Below are positions 46,715 to 55,745 of a stretch of DNA of 64,000 bases, in pieces (the stretch's first letter is position 1; every line of letters begins with the position of its first letter). A model generated the notes under the pieces. That model made no database searches. It was not told the DNA's origin and saw nothing but the letters and a program-made list of their open reading frames with translations. The DNA comes from Litorilituus lipolyticus. Lineage in GTDB: Bacteria; Pseudomonadota; Gammaproteobacteria; Enterobacterales; Alteromonadaceae. The position numbers and the translations under genes were made by a program. The DNA is taken from assembly GCF_006439335.1 (NCBI RefSeq), contig NZ_SAWY01000008.1, positions 1-64,000 on the forward strand, in the 5' to 3' direction.

Positions 46715-48085
46715 TTATTCCTTTGTCGCTGCGTTTTGGCTAGCTAACAAATCTGCAATTTGTTGTGTATGTGGTGACGTCATCAAGGGGTGACTGTCTT
46801 TAATACCAGGTGGTTTTAATACCGGAAACTGGCGCTGCACCCAACGTAAGATAAGAATAGCTGGGCTGTCCATTATCATTTTCATTTCAGGGTATTGCCA
46901 AATAAGCTTATCAATACCGTCATTTGGCTCAAAAGCGGTATCACCAATATTGTCATTATTCATGTCCCAGCCAAGGTAGTTACTCCAATAATTTCCTTGA
47001 CCATTTTCACTCCATTCTTGTTTCTTTGAGGAAACATACTTTACCTGTGTGGGGTTGTTGATAAAGGAATTACCGTAAATCTTGACCCCATCTGAACCTG
47101 CGGTTAAGTGAATACCAATTTCTGCAGTATCAACAATATTGTCGGTAAACGTATTAAAGCCTGAGTTATAAACAAACAAGCCTTTACCATCGCGACCTAA
47201 CACTTTGTTTTCAGGTTTTGTCCATACGCGAGTAATGTGATTTTCTTTGATTGTAGAGTAGGTAATGTAATTAAATAAGAAACCATAATCTTCACTATCA
47301 CGGGTTTTATTCCCCTGAATAATTAGTCTGCGTGAGCTCATCATGGCGTAGCCTGCGCGGGTTTCATAAGCGGCGTTATTTAAAATAGAGTTATCATAAG
47401 AATACATATAGTGAATACCATAGCGCAAATTGTGCATAGTGTTGTTTTCTATGGTGTTATTCTTACTTGCGATAACGTATATACCATCTCGGACATGGTA
47501 GGTTTCATTGTTAAAAACACGGCTATGGGAGACATTTGCCACTTGAATTCCATTGCCTCTATCTGCAGAGCGAAGTGTTAAATTGCCTTCAACTTTATTG
47601 GCAAAAATTTGGGCATTATCAATTTTATTAAACCAAATACCAAAGCCGTCGCCTTTTAAAAAGTTATTATTGATATTGAGGTGGCTAGCTTTGTCATTAG
47701 CATAAATACCAGAATTTTCTTCGGTTAAGTCGTAGCCCCAGTTAACAATGTTCAAGTGCTGTATGGTGATATTAGAGTTTTTAATGACAACAGCATGGCC
47801 CTTGCCTTGAGCATCAATAATGGCTGGCTGTGCAGATTTGGAATTAGGGCCTTGTAAAGTAATTTGCTTATGAATAATGAAATTACCAAAATAGGTACCA
47901 GAGGCCAATGTAATGGTATCACCATCATTGGCATTATCTAAAATGGTTTGTAGATTATCGTCAGGTGTTAGCTGAAAATCTTCAGCGAATGTTGCTGAGC
48001 TAATGACAAGTAATAAATAGCTAAAAGCAAGGTAAACTTTTCTGGTCAGTGTTAGTTTAGGTGTTACTATGTTTAACAAATGCAA
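46715..48085 (-). CDS. nosD: NosD periplasmic copper-centre assembly protein
   Basis: The 456-residue protein has a signal peptide (cleavage near TFA-E) and a right-handed parallel beta-helix of CASH repeats: NIVNWGYDL, SGIYANDKAS, NTIENNTMHNLRYGIHYMYS and GLFVYNSGFNTFTDNIV. The C-terminal GNYWSNYLGWDMNNDNIGDT is a NosD hallmark. It binds NosY at the periplasmic face and hands copper and sulfur to NosZ. The start codon appears to be TTG at 48085 (or TTG at 48079), with no clear ribosome binding site, so the exact start is uncertain. An FNR-type box lies about 60 bases upstream. Confidence 0.93.
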   Translation of the reverse strand: MHLLNIVTPKLTLTRKVYLAFSYLLLVISSATFAEDFQLTPDDNLQTILDNANDGDTITLASGTYFGNFIIHKQITLQGPNSKSAQPAIIDAQGKGHAVVIKNSNITIQHLNIVNWGYDLTEENSGIYANDKASHLNINNNFLKGDGFGIWFNKIDNAQIFANKVEGNLTLRSADRGNGIQVANVSHSRVFNNETYHVRDGIYVIASKNNTIENNTMHNLRYGIHYMYSYDNSILNNAAYETRAGYAMMSSRRLIIQGNKTRDSEDYGFLFNYITYSTIKENHITRVWTKPENKVLGRDGKGLFVYNSGFNTFTDNIVDTAEIGIHLTAGSDGVKIYGNSFINNPTQVKYVSSKKQEWSENGQGNYWSNYLGWDMNNDNIGDTAFEPNDGIDKLIWQYPEMKMIMDSPAILILRWVQRQFPVLKPPGIKDSHPLMTSPHTQQIADLLASQNAATKE

Positions 48086-48144
48086 AGGATTTTCTACACA
48101 AAAATTTCAGTGGACATAGCATAGCATTTTTTGTGGAAATACAA

Positions 48145-48158
48145 TTGATCCTGATTAA
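48145..48158 (-). promoter_or_regulatory. FNR/DNR-type box upstream of nosD
   Basis: TTGATCCTGATTAA matches nine of the ten defined positions of TTGAT-N4-ATCAA. It ends 60 bases upstream of the nosD start, right for an activator around -41 with a short leader. The divergent GltB-like gene starts 35 bases on the other side. Confidence 0.55.
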
Positions 48159-48192
48159 AAAATTTTCACTATAAAGAAAACAAGGAATAAGC

Positions 48193-49830
48193 ATGACCGT
48201 AATGCAAAAAGTTTATTGGTTGATCGCAGTGTTTGGCAATGTATTAGCTGTTTATGTTTTTAGTACTCAAGGCGGGGTTGTATCGAGTAGCTTTTTACTT
48301 TTTACATTAAGTTATAGTGTGATCGGCTTTTACGATCTCAGGTATAGCAAGCACAGCCTTAACAGACTTTACCCCGTTGTGGCCTATATAAGGTATTTTT
48401 TAGAATCTTACCGTGTTGAAATTCAACAATATTTTATTGCTAACGACACCGAAGAAAAACCCTTTAACCGAGAGCAACGCAGCTTAGTTTATCAACGTGC
48501 CAAAAGTGTTCGAGATACGATTGCTTTTGGAACTCAACGAGATTTATTTGAAGAAAATTATCTGAGCCTTTGGCATTCATTAGCACCGAGCAAAGTGCTT
48601 GATTCAGCAAAACGAATCACTATTGGAGGGGTAAACTGTTTACAGCCATACAATGCCTCATATCTTAATATTTCTGCAATGAGCTTTGGTGCATTAAGTT
48701 GGACAGCTATTGAGTCACTTAATCTTGGCGCTAAAAAAGCAGGATGTTTTCATAACACTGGTGAAGGTGGTGTTAGTCCTTATCATCTAAAACATGGTGG
48801 CGATATTGTATGGCAGCTAGGTACGGGGTTGTTTGGTTGTCGAGATAGTGCTGGTCATTTTGAAGCGGAGAGTTTTAAAAAAACAGCTTTATTAACACAA
48901 GTGAAAATGATTGAGATAAAGTTGAGTCAAGGAGCTAAGCCAGGTCATGGTGGTGTTTTACCTAAAGCAAAAATTACTGAAGAAATTGCCGCTATTCGAC
49001 ATATTAGTATGGATAAGGATTGTGTTTCTCCCGCGGTGAACCCTGAGTGCACAACCCCTAAGTCGCTGTTAAGTTTTGTTGAACAAGTTCGTACGTTAAG
49101 TGGCGGAAAGCCTGTAGGTTTTAAATTGTGTATTGGCAATCCTGCTGAATTTTTAGGCTTATGTAAAGCAATGCATGAAACAAAAATATTTCCTGATTTT
49201 ATTACGGTTGATGGCGCTGAGGGCGGAACGGGCGCAGCGCCAGTAGAATTTAGTAACCGACTTGGTATGACTTGTCTAGAAGGTGTCTACTTCGTTCATA
49301 ACGCTTTAGTTGGTATGGGCTTTAGAGAGCAGATTAAAGTTATTGCCTCAGGTAAAACAGCCTCAAGTTTTGATTTGCTGGCTAAAATTGCCGTTGGTGC
49401 AGATATTGTGAATGCTGCTAGAACTATGATGATGGCCATTGGTTGTATTCAATCAAGGCACTGCAATACTAACCAATGCCCAACAGGAGTAGCAACTCAA
49501 GATCCAGCCCGAGCAAAAGCGATTAATATTGATGAGAAAAGTGATAGGGTTAAAAACTTCCATCATAATACTTTAGAAAGTTTTTATGAGTTGGTCGCTA
49601 GTGTCGGTTTAGATGATCCTGCAAAGCTTACACCGAATATGATTAAACGTCGTTCACCCTATGGCATGCAAATGTCTATAGGTAGTTTAACTAAACCATT
49701 AAAGCATAACAGCTTAATTGACGGTAAAGTAGAAGAAGAGACATGGCTGCATTGGTGGCAACAAGCAGATGCCGAGCAATTTTACGTACAAGATACTGAT
49801 ACTTTGTTTGCGGCGGAGTTAAAGCATTAA
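48193..49830 (+). CDS. FMN-binding glutamate synthase-family protein with membrane anchor
   Basis: The 545-residue protein has two N-terminal transmembrane helices and the glutamate synthase central/FMN barrel: NISAMSFGALSWTAIESLNLG, GAKPGHGGVLPKAKIT, DGAEGGTGAAPVEFSN. The cysteine cluster is GCIQSRHCNTNQCPTGVAT, which binds a 3Fe-4S centre in GltB. It has neither the glutaminase domain nor the C-terminal beta-helix, so it is a stand-alone GltB2-type oxidoreductase of uncertain substrate. It lies on the plus strand inside the nos region, with a GST gene 30 bases behind it. Confidence 0.88.
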   Translation: MTVMQKVYWLIAVFGNVLAVYVFSTQGGVVSSSFLLFTLSYSVIGFYDLRYSKHSLNRLYPVVAYIRYFLESYRVEIQQYFIANDTEEKPFNREQRSLVYQRAKSVRDTIAFGTQRDLFEENYLSLWHSLAPSKVLDSAKRITIGGVNCLQPYNASYLNISAMSFGALSWTAIESLNLGAKKAGCFHNTGEGGVSPYHLKHGGDIVWQLGTGLFGCRDSAGHFEAESFKKTALLTQVKMIEIKLSQGAKPGHGGVLPKAKITEEIAAIRHISMDKDCVSPAVNPECTTPKSLLSFVEQVRTLSGGKPVGFKLCIGNPAEFLGLCKAMHETKIFPDFITVDGAEGGTGAAPVEFSNRLGMTCLEGVYFVHNALVGMGFREQIKVIASGKTASSFDLLAKIAVGADIVNAARTMMMAIGCIQSRHCNTNQCPTGVATQDPARAKAINIDEKSDRVKNFHHNTLESFYELVASVGLDDPAKLTPNMIKRRSPYGMQMSIGSLTKPLKHNSLIDGKVEEETWLHWWQQADAEQFYVQDTDTLFAAELKH

Positions 49831-49860
49831 GGTTAAGTTCATTCAATTAAAGGAAAGAAG

Positions 49861-50460
49861 ATGAAAATCTATGGGGATTTAAAATCAGGCAATTGTTATA
49901 AAGTAAAACTGCTGTGTTCTTTACTTAATATTGCACACGAATGGGTTGATATAGACATTTTAGCTGGCGAAACTAAGACTCCTGATTTTATCGCTAAAAA
50001 CCCTAATGCCAAAATACCTTTGTTGGAACTTGATGACGGTAATGTATTGATAGAATCTAATGCCATTATTAATTATCTTGCTGCTGGTAGTCGCTTAATA
50101 CCAAGTGATAGGTTAGAAAATGCAAAAGTTCAACAATGGCAATTTTTTGAACAATATAGCCATGAACCTTTCATTGCAGTGGCGAGGTTCATTGCCAAAT
50201 ATTTAGGATTACCCCAAGAGCGCTTAGCTGAATATAAAGCGAAGCAAGAGGGTGGACATAAAGCACTAGCAATTATGGAACAACAATTAAAAGTAACGCC
50301 TTTTTTATTAGGCAAGCACATAACCACAGCTGATATTAGTTTGTATGCCTATACGCATGTTGCTAATGAAGGTGGTTTTGATTTGTCTATCTACCCGGCC
50401 ATTAATGCGTGGTTTGAACGAATAAAAAGCCAAGAAAATTATATTGCTATGCCGAAGTAA
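49861..50460 (+). CDS. Glutathione S-transferase family protein
   Basis: The 199-residue protein has an N-terminal thioredoxin-like domain (MKIYGDLKSGNCYKVKLLCS, NPNAKIPLLELDDG with the cis-Pro, VLIESNAIINYLA) and the helical C-terminal domain with GKHITTADISLYAYTHVA as N-capping box. It may conjugate or reduce small electrophiles with glutathione; the substrate is unknown. AAAGGAAAG precedes the ATG. It is co-directional with the GltB-like gene and probably co-transcribed. Confidence 0.9.
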   Translation: MKIYGDLKSGNCYKVKLLCSLLNIAHEWVDIDILAGETKTPDFIAKNPNAKIPLLELDDGNVLIESNAIINYLAAGSRLIPSDRLENAKVQQWQFFEQYSHEPFIAVARFIAKYLGLPQERLAEYKAKQEGGHKALAIMEQQLKVTPFLLGKHITTADISLYAYTHVANEGGFDLSIYPAINAWFERIKSQENYIAMPK

Positions 50461-50484
50461 ATAATTTAGCTAAAGGTGGTTATA

Positions 50485-50847
50485 TTGGGTTTTCACATGA
50501 AGAAAATGACTAAAGTTTTCACATCTTTTGTATTATTACTATTTGTACTTTATCAAAGTTATTTTTTTATTTTACCTAGTATCACGCTTGTCAATAATAC
50601 GAGTGACACAATAAATGTTGCCGTGGTAACACTACCTAATAGTCGCATAGACTTTGGAGAAATTAAAAGTTCTCAGCGTAATACTATTTATTATGAGCTT
50701 GAGCAAAGTGATGGTGAATATCAATATCATATCGCCATTAAAGACAAGATATTTAAAGGGAAGTGTGGCTACATAACCCATTCGGAGTATCATAAACGCA
50801 TTGAGATTGTAGTGGATATTAATCAAGTCAGTTGTCAATTTAATTAA
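50485..50847 (+). CDS. Small membrane-anchored protein of unknown function
   Basis: About 120 residues with one N-terminal hydrophobic segment (FTSFVLLLFVLYQSYFFIL) and a short beta-rich domain with two cysteines (KCGYITHSEYH and VSCQF) that could pair outside the cytoplasm. AGGTGG lies five bases before TTG at 50485, which I favour. ATG at 50497 is 18 bases from that site and GTG at 50476 overlaps it. I recognise no family. It is the last plus-strand gene inserted between nosD and nosZ. Confidence 0.6.
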   Translation: MGFHMKKMTKVFTSFVLLLFVLYQSYFFILPSITLVNNTSDTINVAVVTLPNSRIDFGEIKSSQRNTIYYELEQSDGEYQYHIAIKDKIFKGKCGYITHSEYHKRIEIVVDINQVSCQFN

Positions 50848-50935
50848 GATTCAAAAACAGTCGCCCACGAATTACTATGTTTGGCTTATTGAGCTGCGTA
50901 ACAAAGCCCATCCTGTTAATTTATTTCGGAATAAA

Positions 50936-50965
50936 AAAGCCCGATATCTAATGATATCGGGCTTT
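50936..50965 (-). terminator. Terminator of array unit 3
   Basis: AAAGCCCGATATC, loop TAAT and GATATCGGGCTTT, with six A (T on the minus strand) beside it. The stem sequence differs from those of units 1 and 2 but pairs perfectly, so structure has been kept. Confidence 0.85.
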
Positions 50966-51095
50966 AAATATTAACTAGTACGTTAAGTTAAAACTTAATA
51001 AATTAAGCTTCAACAAACATACGACCACGTCTTTCCATGAATGGCTTGTTAAGCTGCGTGACAGAACATTATCTGTCATGAATTTTTTCCATAAA

Positions 51096-51123
51096 AAAAC
51101 CTGATACCAAAGTATCAGGTTTT
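51096..51123 (-). terminator. Terminator of array unit 2
   Basis: AAAACCTGATAC, loop CAAA and GTATCAGGTTTT form a perfect 12-base stem with a T tract on the minus strand. Confidence 0.88.
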
Positions 51124-51248
51124 ACGTCTTTATTGGTTGTTAATTTAAAGCGTATTAAGCTTCAACTAACATACGACCACGTCTTTCCATGAATGGCTTG
51201 TTAAGCTGCGTGACAGAACATTGTCTGTCATGAATTTTTTCCATAAAA

Positions 51249-51276
51249 AAAACCTGACACCAAAGTATCAGGTTTT
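51249..51276 (-). terminator. First terminator after nosZ (array unit 1)
   Basis: AAAACCTGACAC, loop CAAA and GTATCAGGTTTT. One pair is a G-U wobble in the minus-strand RNA. It is followed there by eight T and lies about 30 bases beyond the true nosZ stop. Confidence 0.9.
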
Positions 51277-51307
51277 ATTTCTTTATTGGTTGTTAATTTA
51301 AAGCGTA

Positions 51308-53197
51308 TTAAGCTTCAACTAACATACGACCACGCATTTCCATGTGAAGTGCGTGACAGAACCAGTTACAGTAGTACCATTGTACACCTGGTTTGTCGGC
51401 AGTGAAGGTAATAGAAGCAGTCGCTTGCGGACCGATTTCCATTTGTACACCGTGGTTTGTCATACAGAAACCATGGGTAACATCTTCAACCATATCTAAG
51501 TTAGTTACGATCACTGTTACTTCGTCACCAAGCTTAACTTTAAACTCATTCATACCGTAGTTAGGAGCAATAGAAGTCATGTAAACACGAACTTTGTTGC
51601 CGTCACGGATAACTTTGTTATCAGTCATGGTGTTAACGCCATCTTTCTTAGCTTGCGCTAGTGTAGGTGCAAAGATTGTATCATCACGTGACCAAACTTT
51701 AGCAGGCTTAACTTTAGAACGGTGAATAATAGTACCGTCATGTGGTTCTGCGTATGTAGGACCATCATGAACAAGTTTCATTTCATCACCTGAAATGTCG
51801 ATTAACTGATCATTTTCTGGTTTTAATGGACCAACAGGTAAGAATCTATCTTTAGAGAACTTACAAAGTGATACTAACCACTTACCATCGGCATCACGTG
51901 TTTCACCAGAAGACGTACCGTTATGACCTGGTTGGTAATGTACATCTAGTTTTTGACGAATGTAGTTAACTTTCTTACCTTGATACGCTTCGATTGCTTC
52001 TTCAATATTCCATTTAGCAATTTGGCTATCTAAGAATAAAGTTGTATAAGCGAAACCTTTGTTATCGAACGCAGTATGTAGTGGACCTAAACCTAATTCT
52101 GGCTCACCAACAACGGTATCACGTTCTTTGATTTTGCCTGCAAATAAGTCATCTAACTTATCAATAGCGATAATAGATACAGTTGGAGATAATTTACCAT
52201 TTGCCATGAAGTACTTACCATCTGGTGAAGTATTCATACCGTGTGGTGATTTAGGTACAGGGATGTAACGTGTTAGTTCAGAACCTTTACGACCATCTAA
52301 TACTGGAACATTATTGCCGTTGTAAGTTTTGAATTTACCGGCTTTAAGCGCAGCTTCACAACGTGCAAGGTTAAATACAACCACATGGTCACGTTCGGCA
52401 GAAATCATTTCACCTAAGTTCATACCCATTTCTGAGTTGTATGAAGTAGAAGCGAAGTATTTACCATCGTAATCAGCATCAGTGTTATCTAAGTTACCAT
52501 CAACCATTACTTGGAAAGCAACTTCCATTTTTTCTGCGTCGATTACATTGTATAAAGAACGGTAAGTACTAACGTCTTCTAAAGACTCTTTACCATCGTT
52601 ATTCATTGGAATTTCAAACTCACCATTACAAATAACGTATTTAGTGTAAGGTGCTTTTTGAACACGTAAACCGTGAATCGCTTGTACGTTAGGAATAGTG
52701 ATCATTTTGTCAACTTTCATCACGTCACAACGAATACGTGCTACACGAGAGTTCGCTTTATCGTTGATGAATACGTACTTACCATTGTAACGACCATCAG
52801 TCATTGACATATGAGGGTGATGTGAATCACCAGCTAAAATGTGAGCACTCTCGCCTTTAATGCGTTTAGATTCATCAGTTAAACCCCAACCAGTTGCTGA
52901 GTCAGTGTTGAATACTGGGATACGCATTAACTCACGCATTGATGGGATACCCATAATACGTACTTCACCTGAGTGACCACCAGACCAGAAACCGTAGTAC
53001 TCATCTAATTCACCTGGGTGAACTACTGCACTATTACCAGCTTCTGCAGCACGAGCTTTAGCAGTAGATGCGAACATAGCTGCTGTCATAGGGGCAGCTA
53101 CTGCACCAGCACCAATTAAAGCTGTTTTGCCGAAAAACTTACGACGGCCTTCATTTTCCAATGCTACTTCATTGGAGCTGTTTTCTTCTTTACTCAT
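51308..53197 (-). CDS. nosZ: Nitrous oxide reductase NosZ, Tat-exported type
   Basis: NosZ reduces N2O to N2 in the periplasm. The 629-residue protein starts with a Tat signal ([19 protein letters not shown]) typical of clade I enzymes. A seven-bladed propeller holding the CuZ histidines follows (for example [38 protein letters not shown]). The C-terminal cupredoxin domain carries CuA in [19 protein letters not shown] with Cys610, Cys614, His618 and Met621. It is 67 bases behind nosR on the same strand, so the pair is an operon. Its last codons are duplicated behind the gene in a tandem array. Confidence 0.98.
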   Translation of the reverse strand: MSKEENSSNEVALENEGRRKFFGKTALIGAGAVAAPMTAAMFASTAKARAAEAGNSAVVHPGELDEYYGFWSGGHSGEVRIMGIPSMRELMRIPVFNTDSATGWGLTDESKRIKGESAHILAGDSHHPHMSMTDGRYNGKYVFINDKANSRVARIRCDVMKVDKMITIPNVQAIHGLRVQKAPYTKYVICNGEFEIPMNNDGKESLEDVSTYRSLYNVIDAEKMEVAFQVMVDGNLDNTDADYDGKYFASTSYNSEMGMNLGEMISAERDHVVVFNLARCEAALKAGKFKTYNGNNVPVLDGRKGSELTRYIPVPKSPHGMNTSPDGKYFMANGKLSPTVSIIAIDKLDDLFAGKIKERDTVVGEPELGLGPLHTAFDNKGFAYTTLFLDSQIAKWNIEEAIEAYQGKKVNYIRQKLDVHYQPGHNGTSSGETRDADGKWLVSLCKFSKDRFLPVGPLKPENDQLIDISGDEMKLVHDGPTYAEPHDGTIIHRSKVKPAKVWSRDDTIFAPTLAQAKKDGVNTMTDNKVIRDGNKVRVYMTSIAPNYGMNEFKVKLGDEVTVIVTNLDMVEDVTHGFCMTNHGVQMEIGPQATASITFTADKPGVQWYYCNWFCHALHMEMRGRMLVEA

Positions 53198-53264
53198 TGC
53201 TTTTCTCCACTTTTAAAAACTTGTCTAAATATTTATGTTTGTTGTATTGCTACGTTAAATCTTA

Positions 53265-55418
53265 TTAAGCTACATTTACTGCAGGTATTTCTGTTTCTTT
53301 AAACTTCTGCTTTTTACGTGCTAACTTTTTCAATGGCGGACACTTCTCTTCATTGAAATACGTTACCTGACAATCAAGGCAGTAATGACATTCACGCATA
53401 TTAATTTCACCATCAGGGTTAATTGCTTGAATTTCACATTCTTTAGCACAGGTTTTACAAGGTTGACCACATTCTGGGCGACGTCTTAACCAGCTAAATA
53501 ACCTGACACTATTACTGGTTGATAATGCTGCGCCTAATGGACATAGGTAACGACAGAAGAACTTACGGTTAACCACGTTAATCGCTAATAAAGCAACGGC
53601 ATAAATAATAAATGGCCATTCACGATCAAATTTTAATAAGAAGGTGGTTTTGAAAGGCTCTACTTCGGCAAACTGTTCTGCAGTTGCTAATGACTCCATT
53701 GATAAGCCAAATAAGCCAAGTAGAATTAAATATTTTACAGCCCACAAACGTTCGTGTACTGCCCAAGGCAATTCAAATTGAGGAATTTTTATATAACGTG
53801 CAAAGACATTGATCAGTTCTTGTAATGCACCAAATGGACATAACCAGCCACAATAAACTGCACGACCCCATAGCAACATAGTAACGGCTGCTGCACCCCA
53901 TAGCATAAAGATTACTGGGTCTAATAAGAATAAATCCCATGAGAAGTCAGACATAAAAGCTTGTAAAAACGTGAACACATTCACAATCGAGAGTTGTCCA
54001 CCCCATGACCAACCAATAAAGACTACCGTTATAATTAAGAATAAGTGACGGAAGTTATGCATAAAGGTTGGGTGGCGCACTAAAATATCTTGGAAGAATA
54101 AAGATGCGAGTAAAATAACCATTAATATAGCTAAAATTATGACTTCAGAATTTTTCTCTTTCCAAACTTGTTGCGCTAGAGTGAGCTCAGGCTCTGGCAT
54201 GATCACTGGTGGGCGGTCGACATATTTGTCTAAGGTATGGTAGTCAGCTTTAAAACTGGTAAAAATACTGTCTAATGGACCAGTTTGGCGACGAACTAAT
54301 AATTCTAATTGCCAGTCAGAAGCTGGATTAAACTCATGATGTTCACGAATGATAAAAATTGAGCGCTCATTAAAGCGTGGGGCACCATCTACATAAATAT
54401 CGGGTAAACGTGAATGGTCTAAATCGCGAAATGCGAATGCTTCACCATTTTGTAGTACTTGAATTCGGTCAAATATTGCACCACGAACATAACCTGAGCC
54501 TTTAAATGAATAACCTGTACCCATTAAAGCAAGAGCATGTTCACCTTCCTTCAGGTTAGACATTAAGTATTCGTACTCAGTGTCACCAAGTAAGTTACGA
54601 CCGATGGTTGGAATATTAACTTGAGCAAAATAAATCTCTGCGAACATATCTTGTTTTTGTTCTGCACTTGCTTCGTCAACATGCTCAGCTTCTGTGCCAA
54701 CAAATGCTTCATCGACGGTTTTACGGTTTAGGTATAGTTTTCGAATTGAACCGTCACCCGTCAAAGTAGTCCAGTCAGCCTTTTCATAAACATCTGGATA
54801 AATAGTACCCATAGGCTGGATGATTTCTTGACTAGCGCTGATAATGCCTAGAGAGCGAGCTACTTGAGTAGCTGACTTCACAATAGCAACATTCATTACC
54901 ATGACCGTTACCGTAGCGCCAGATAAACCATCAATATGGACAATACCTTCGGTTTTGTTACCACCAACTTTTAAACGGTCTTTAACACCTAACCCATCGT
55001 ATTGTTCAGTGAACTCATGCAGCTTACTTTCAGGAATACCTGCAAGAATAATAGGCTCATGATGCTCAAGGACTTTAGCGCCGAGATATACACCTTCAGG
55101 GTTAATGGCAACAAGCATATTGACAGGTTCACCTGAATAGGCAGGAATTTTTGCTAAATCATTCGTTTCGAAGGCATAACCAATGACTTCTTCGCCTTTG
55201 TAAATGGTCCAAATTAGTGGGTCGCCTTCTGTGGCTGCCACTTTGTCACTAATTTTGGTTTGCTCAGGAAAAATTTCCTTAATTAATGGCATTGGATCTT
55301 TAGGAGGGCTAACAAATAATGCCTGTGCAGGAAAGGCGATACACAGCGACAACGCGAGAAATTGGATAAGCGCTTTAGAGATTTTTTTCGATAAATGTTC
55401 AAAAAAAGATAATAACAT
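53265..55418 (-). CDS. nosR: NosR membrane flavo-iron-sulfur protein
   Basis: The 717-residue protein has a signal segment and a periplasmic FMN-binding domain with flavinylation motif DGLSGATVTV (Thr169). Transmembrane helices from about residue 410 follow, with two CxxxCP motifs (YCGWLCPFG and FCRYLCPLG). The C-terminus is a cytoplasmic ferredoxin-like part CGQPCKTCAKECEIQ with CHYCLDCQ. NosR supplies electrons to NosZ and is needed for nosZ expression. It is the first gene of nosRZ. An FNR-type box lies about 90 bases upstream. No ApbE/NosX flavin transferase is in the window. Confidence 0.97.
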   Translation of the reverse strand: MLLSFFEHLSKKISKALIQFLALSLCIAFPAQALFVSPPKDPMPLIKEIFPEQTKISDKVAATEGDPLIWTIYKGEEVIGYAFETNDLAKIPAYSGEPVNMLVAINPEGVYLGAKVLEHHEPIILAGIPESKLHEFTEQYDGLGVKDRLKVGGNKTEGIVHIDGLSGATVTVMVMNVAIVKSATQVARSLGIISASQEIIQPMGTIYPDVYEKADWTTLTGDGSIRKLYLNRKTVDEAFVGTEAEHVDEASAEQKQDMFAEIYFAQVNIPTIGRNLLGDTEYEYLMSNLKEGEHALALMGTGYSFKGSGYVRGAIFDRIQVLQNGEAFAFRDLDHSRLPDIYVDGAPRFNERSIFIIREHHEFNPASDWQLELLVRRQTGPLDSIFTSFKADYHTLDKYVDRPPVIMPEPELTLAQQVWKEKNSEVIILAILMVILLASLFFQDILVRHPTFMHNFRHLFLIITVVFIGWSWGGQLSIVNVFTFLQAFMSDFSWDLFLLDPVIFMLWGAAAVTMLLWGRAVYCGWLCPFGALQELINVFARYIKIPQFELPWAVHERLWAVKYLILLGLFGLSMESLATAEQFAEVEPFKTTFLLKFDREWPFIIYAVALLAINVVNRKFFCRYLCPLGAALSTSNSVRLFSWLRRRPECGQPCKTCAKECEIQAINPDGEINMRECHYCLDCQVTYFNEEKCPPLKKLARKKQKFKETEIPAVNVA

Positions 55419-55506
55419 TTGGACTCAATCATAAATTTTGTGAACGCAATTAACATAAGTAACTGCGACAATATGTCACAGTTTAACGATCTTATGCATT
55501 ATCGTT

Positions 55507-55520
55507 ATGATTTAGATCAA
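55507..55520 (-). promoter_or_regulatory. FNR/DNR-type box upstream of nosR
   Basis: ATGATTTAGATCAA matches nine of ten defined positions of TTGAT-N4-ATCAA. It is 89 bases before the nosR ATG, consistent with activation at low oxygen by an FNR/DNR-type factor. The remaining 327-base nosR-tyrS gap is AT-rich, with one further inverted repeat. Confidence 0.65.
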
Positions 55521-55693
55521 GAAAAGGTAGTGAAGTAAATTATGGAATACTAAGGAAAAATCACTGATATTTACCTTATAAAAAGTAAGGTTTATTTTGT
55601 ATAAGTCAATGTTTTAGAGAGCTTTGCTAGTAACACCTGTAAATGGTTATAAATTTTTAATACGTGATTAATTAGAACAAGATACTGAAGGGG

Positions 55694-55732
55694 TGATCAT
55701 TAAGTGGGCGATATGTGCACACCTAATGATCA
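55694..55732. repeat. 9-base inverted repeat behind tyrS
   Basis: TGATCATTA and TAATGATCA pair exactly around 21 bases. It lies just beyond the tyrS stop, but there is no T tract, so it may be a weak terminator or a protein site. Confidence 0.4.
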
Positions 55733-55745
55733 ATGACTTTGATGG

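Larger units (their letters stand above)
50861..51325. repeat. Tandem array of about 152-base units carrying the nosZ 3' end and a terminator
   Basis: Two near-identical units (51173-51325 and 51021-51172) and one degenerate unit (about 50861-51020) follow nosZ. On the minus strand each near-identical unit contains GTTCTGTCACGCA, then a divergent insert, then about 36 bases nearly equal to the last twelve codons of nosZ with its TAA. A run of TTTAAATTAACAACC, a terminator hairpin and GAAAAAATTCATGACAG then follow. The degenerate unit keeps only GGCTTATTGAGCTGCGT and its own hairpin. The inserts break the nosZ frame, so no protein is made from the copies. Confidence 0.85.

Noticed and set aside
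51030-51240. Small ORFs inside the nosZ-end repeats (starting MTDNVLSRSLTSHS on the minus strand)
   Set aside because: The binding site is poor, the tail differs between units, and the content is explained as out-of-frame nosZ end plus terminator.
50861-51325. CRISPR array
   Set aside because: There are only two or three copies of about 152 bases abutting each other, with no short repeats or variable spacers, and they match the nosZ 3' end.
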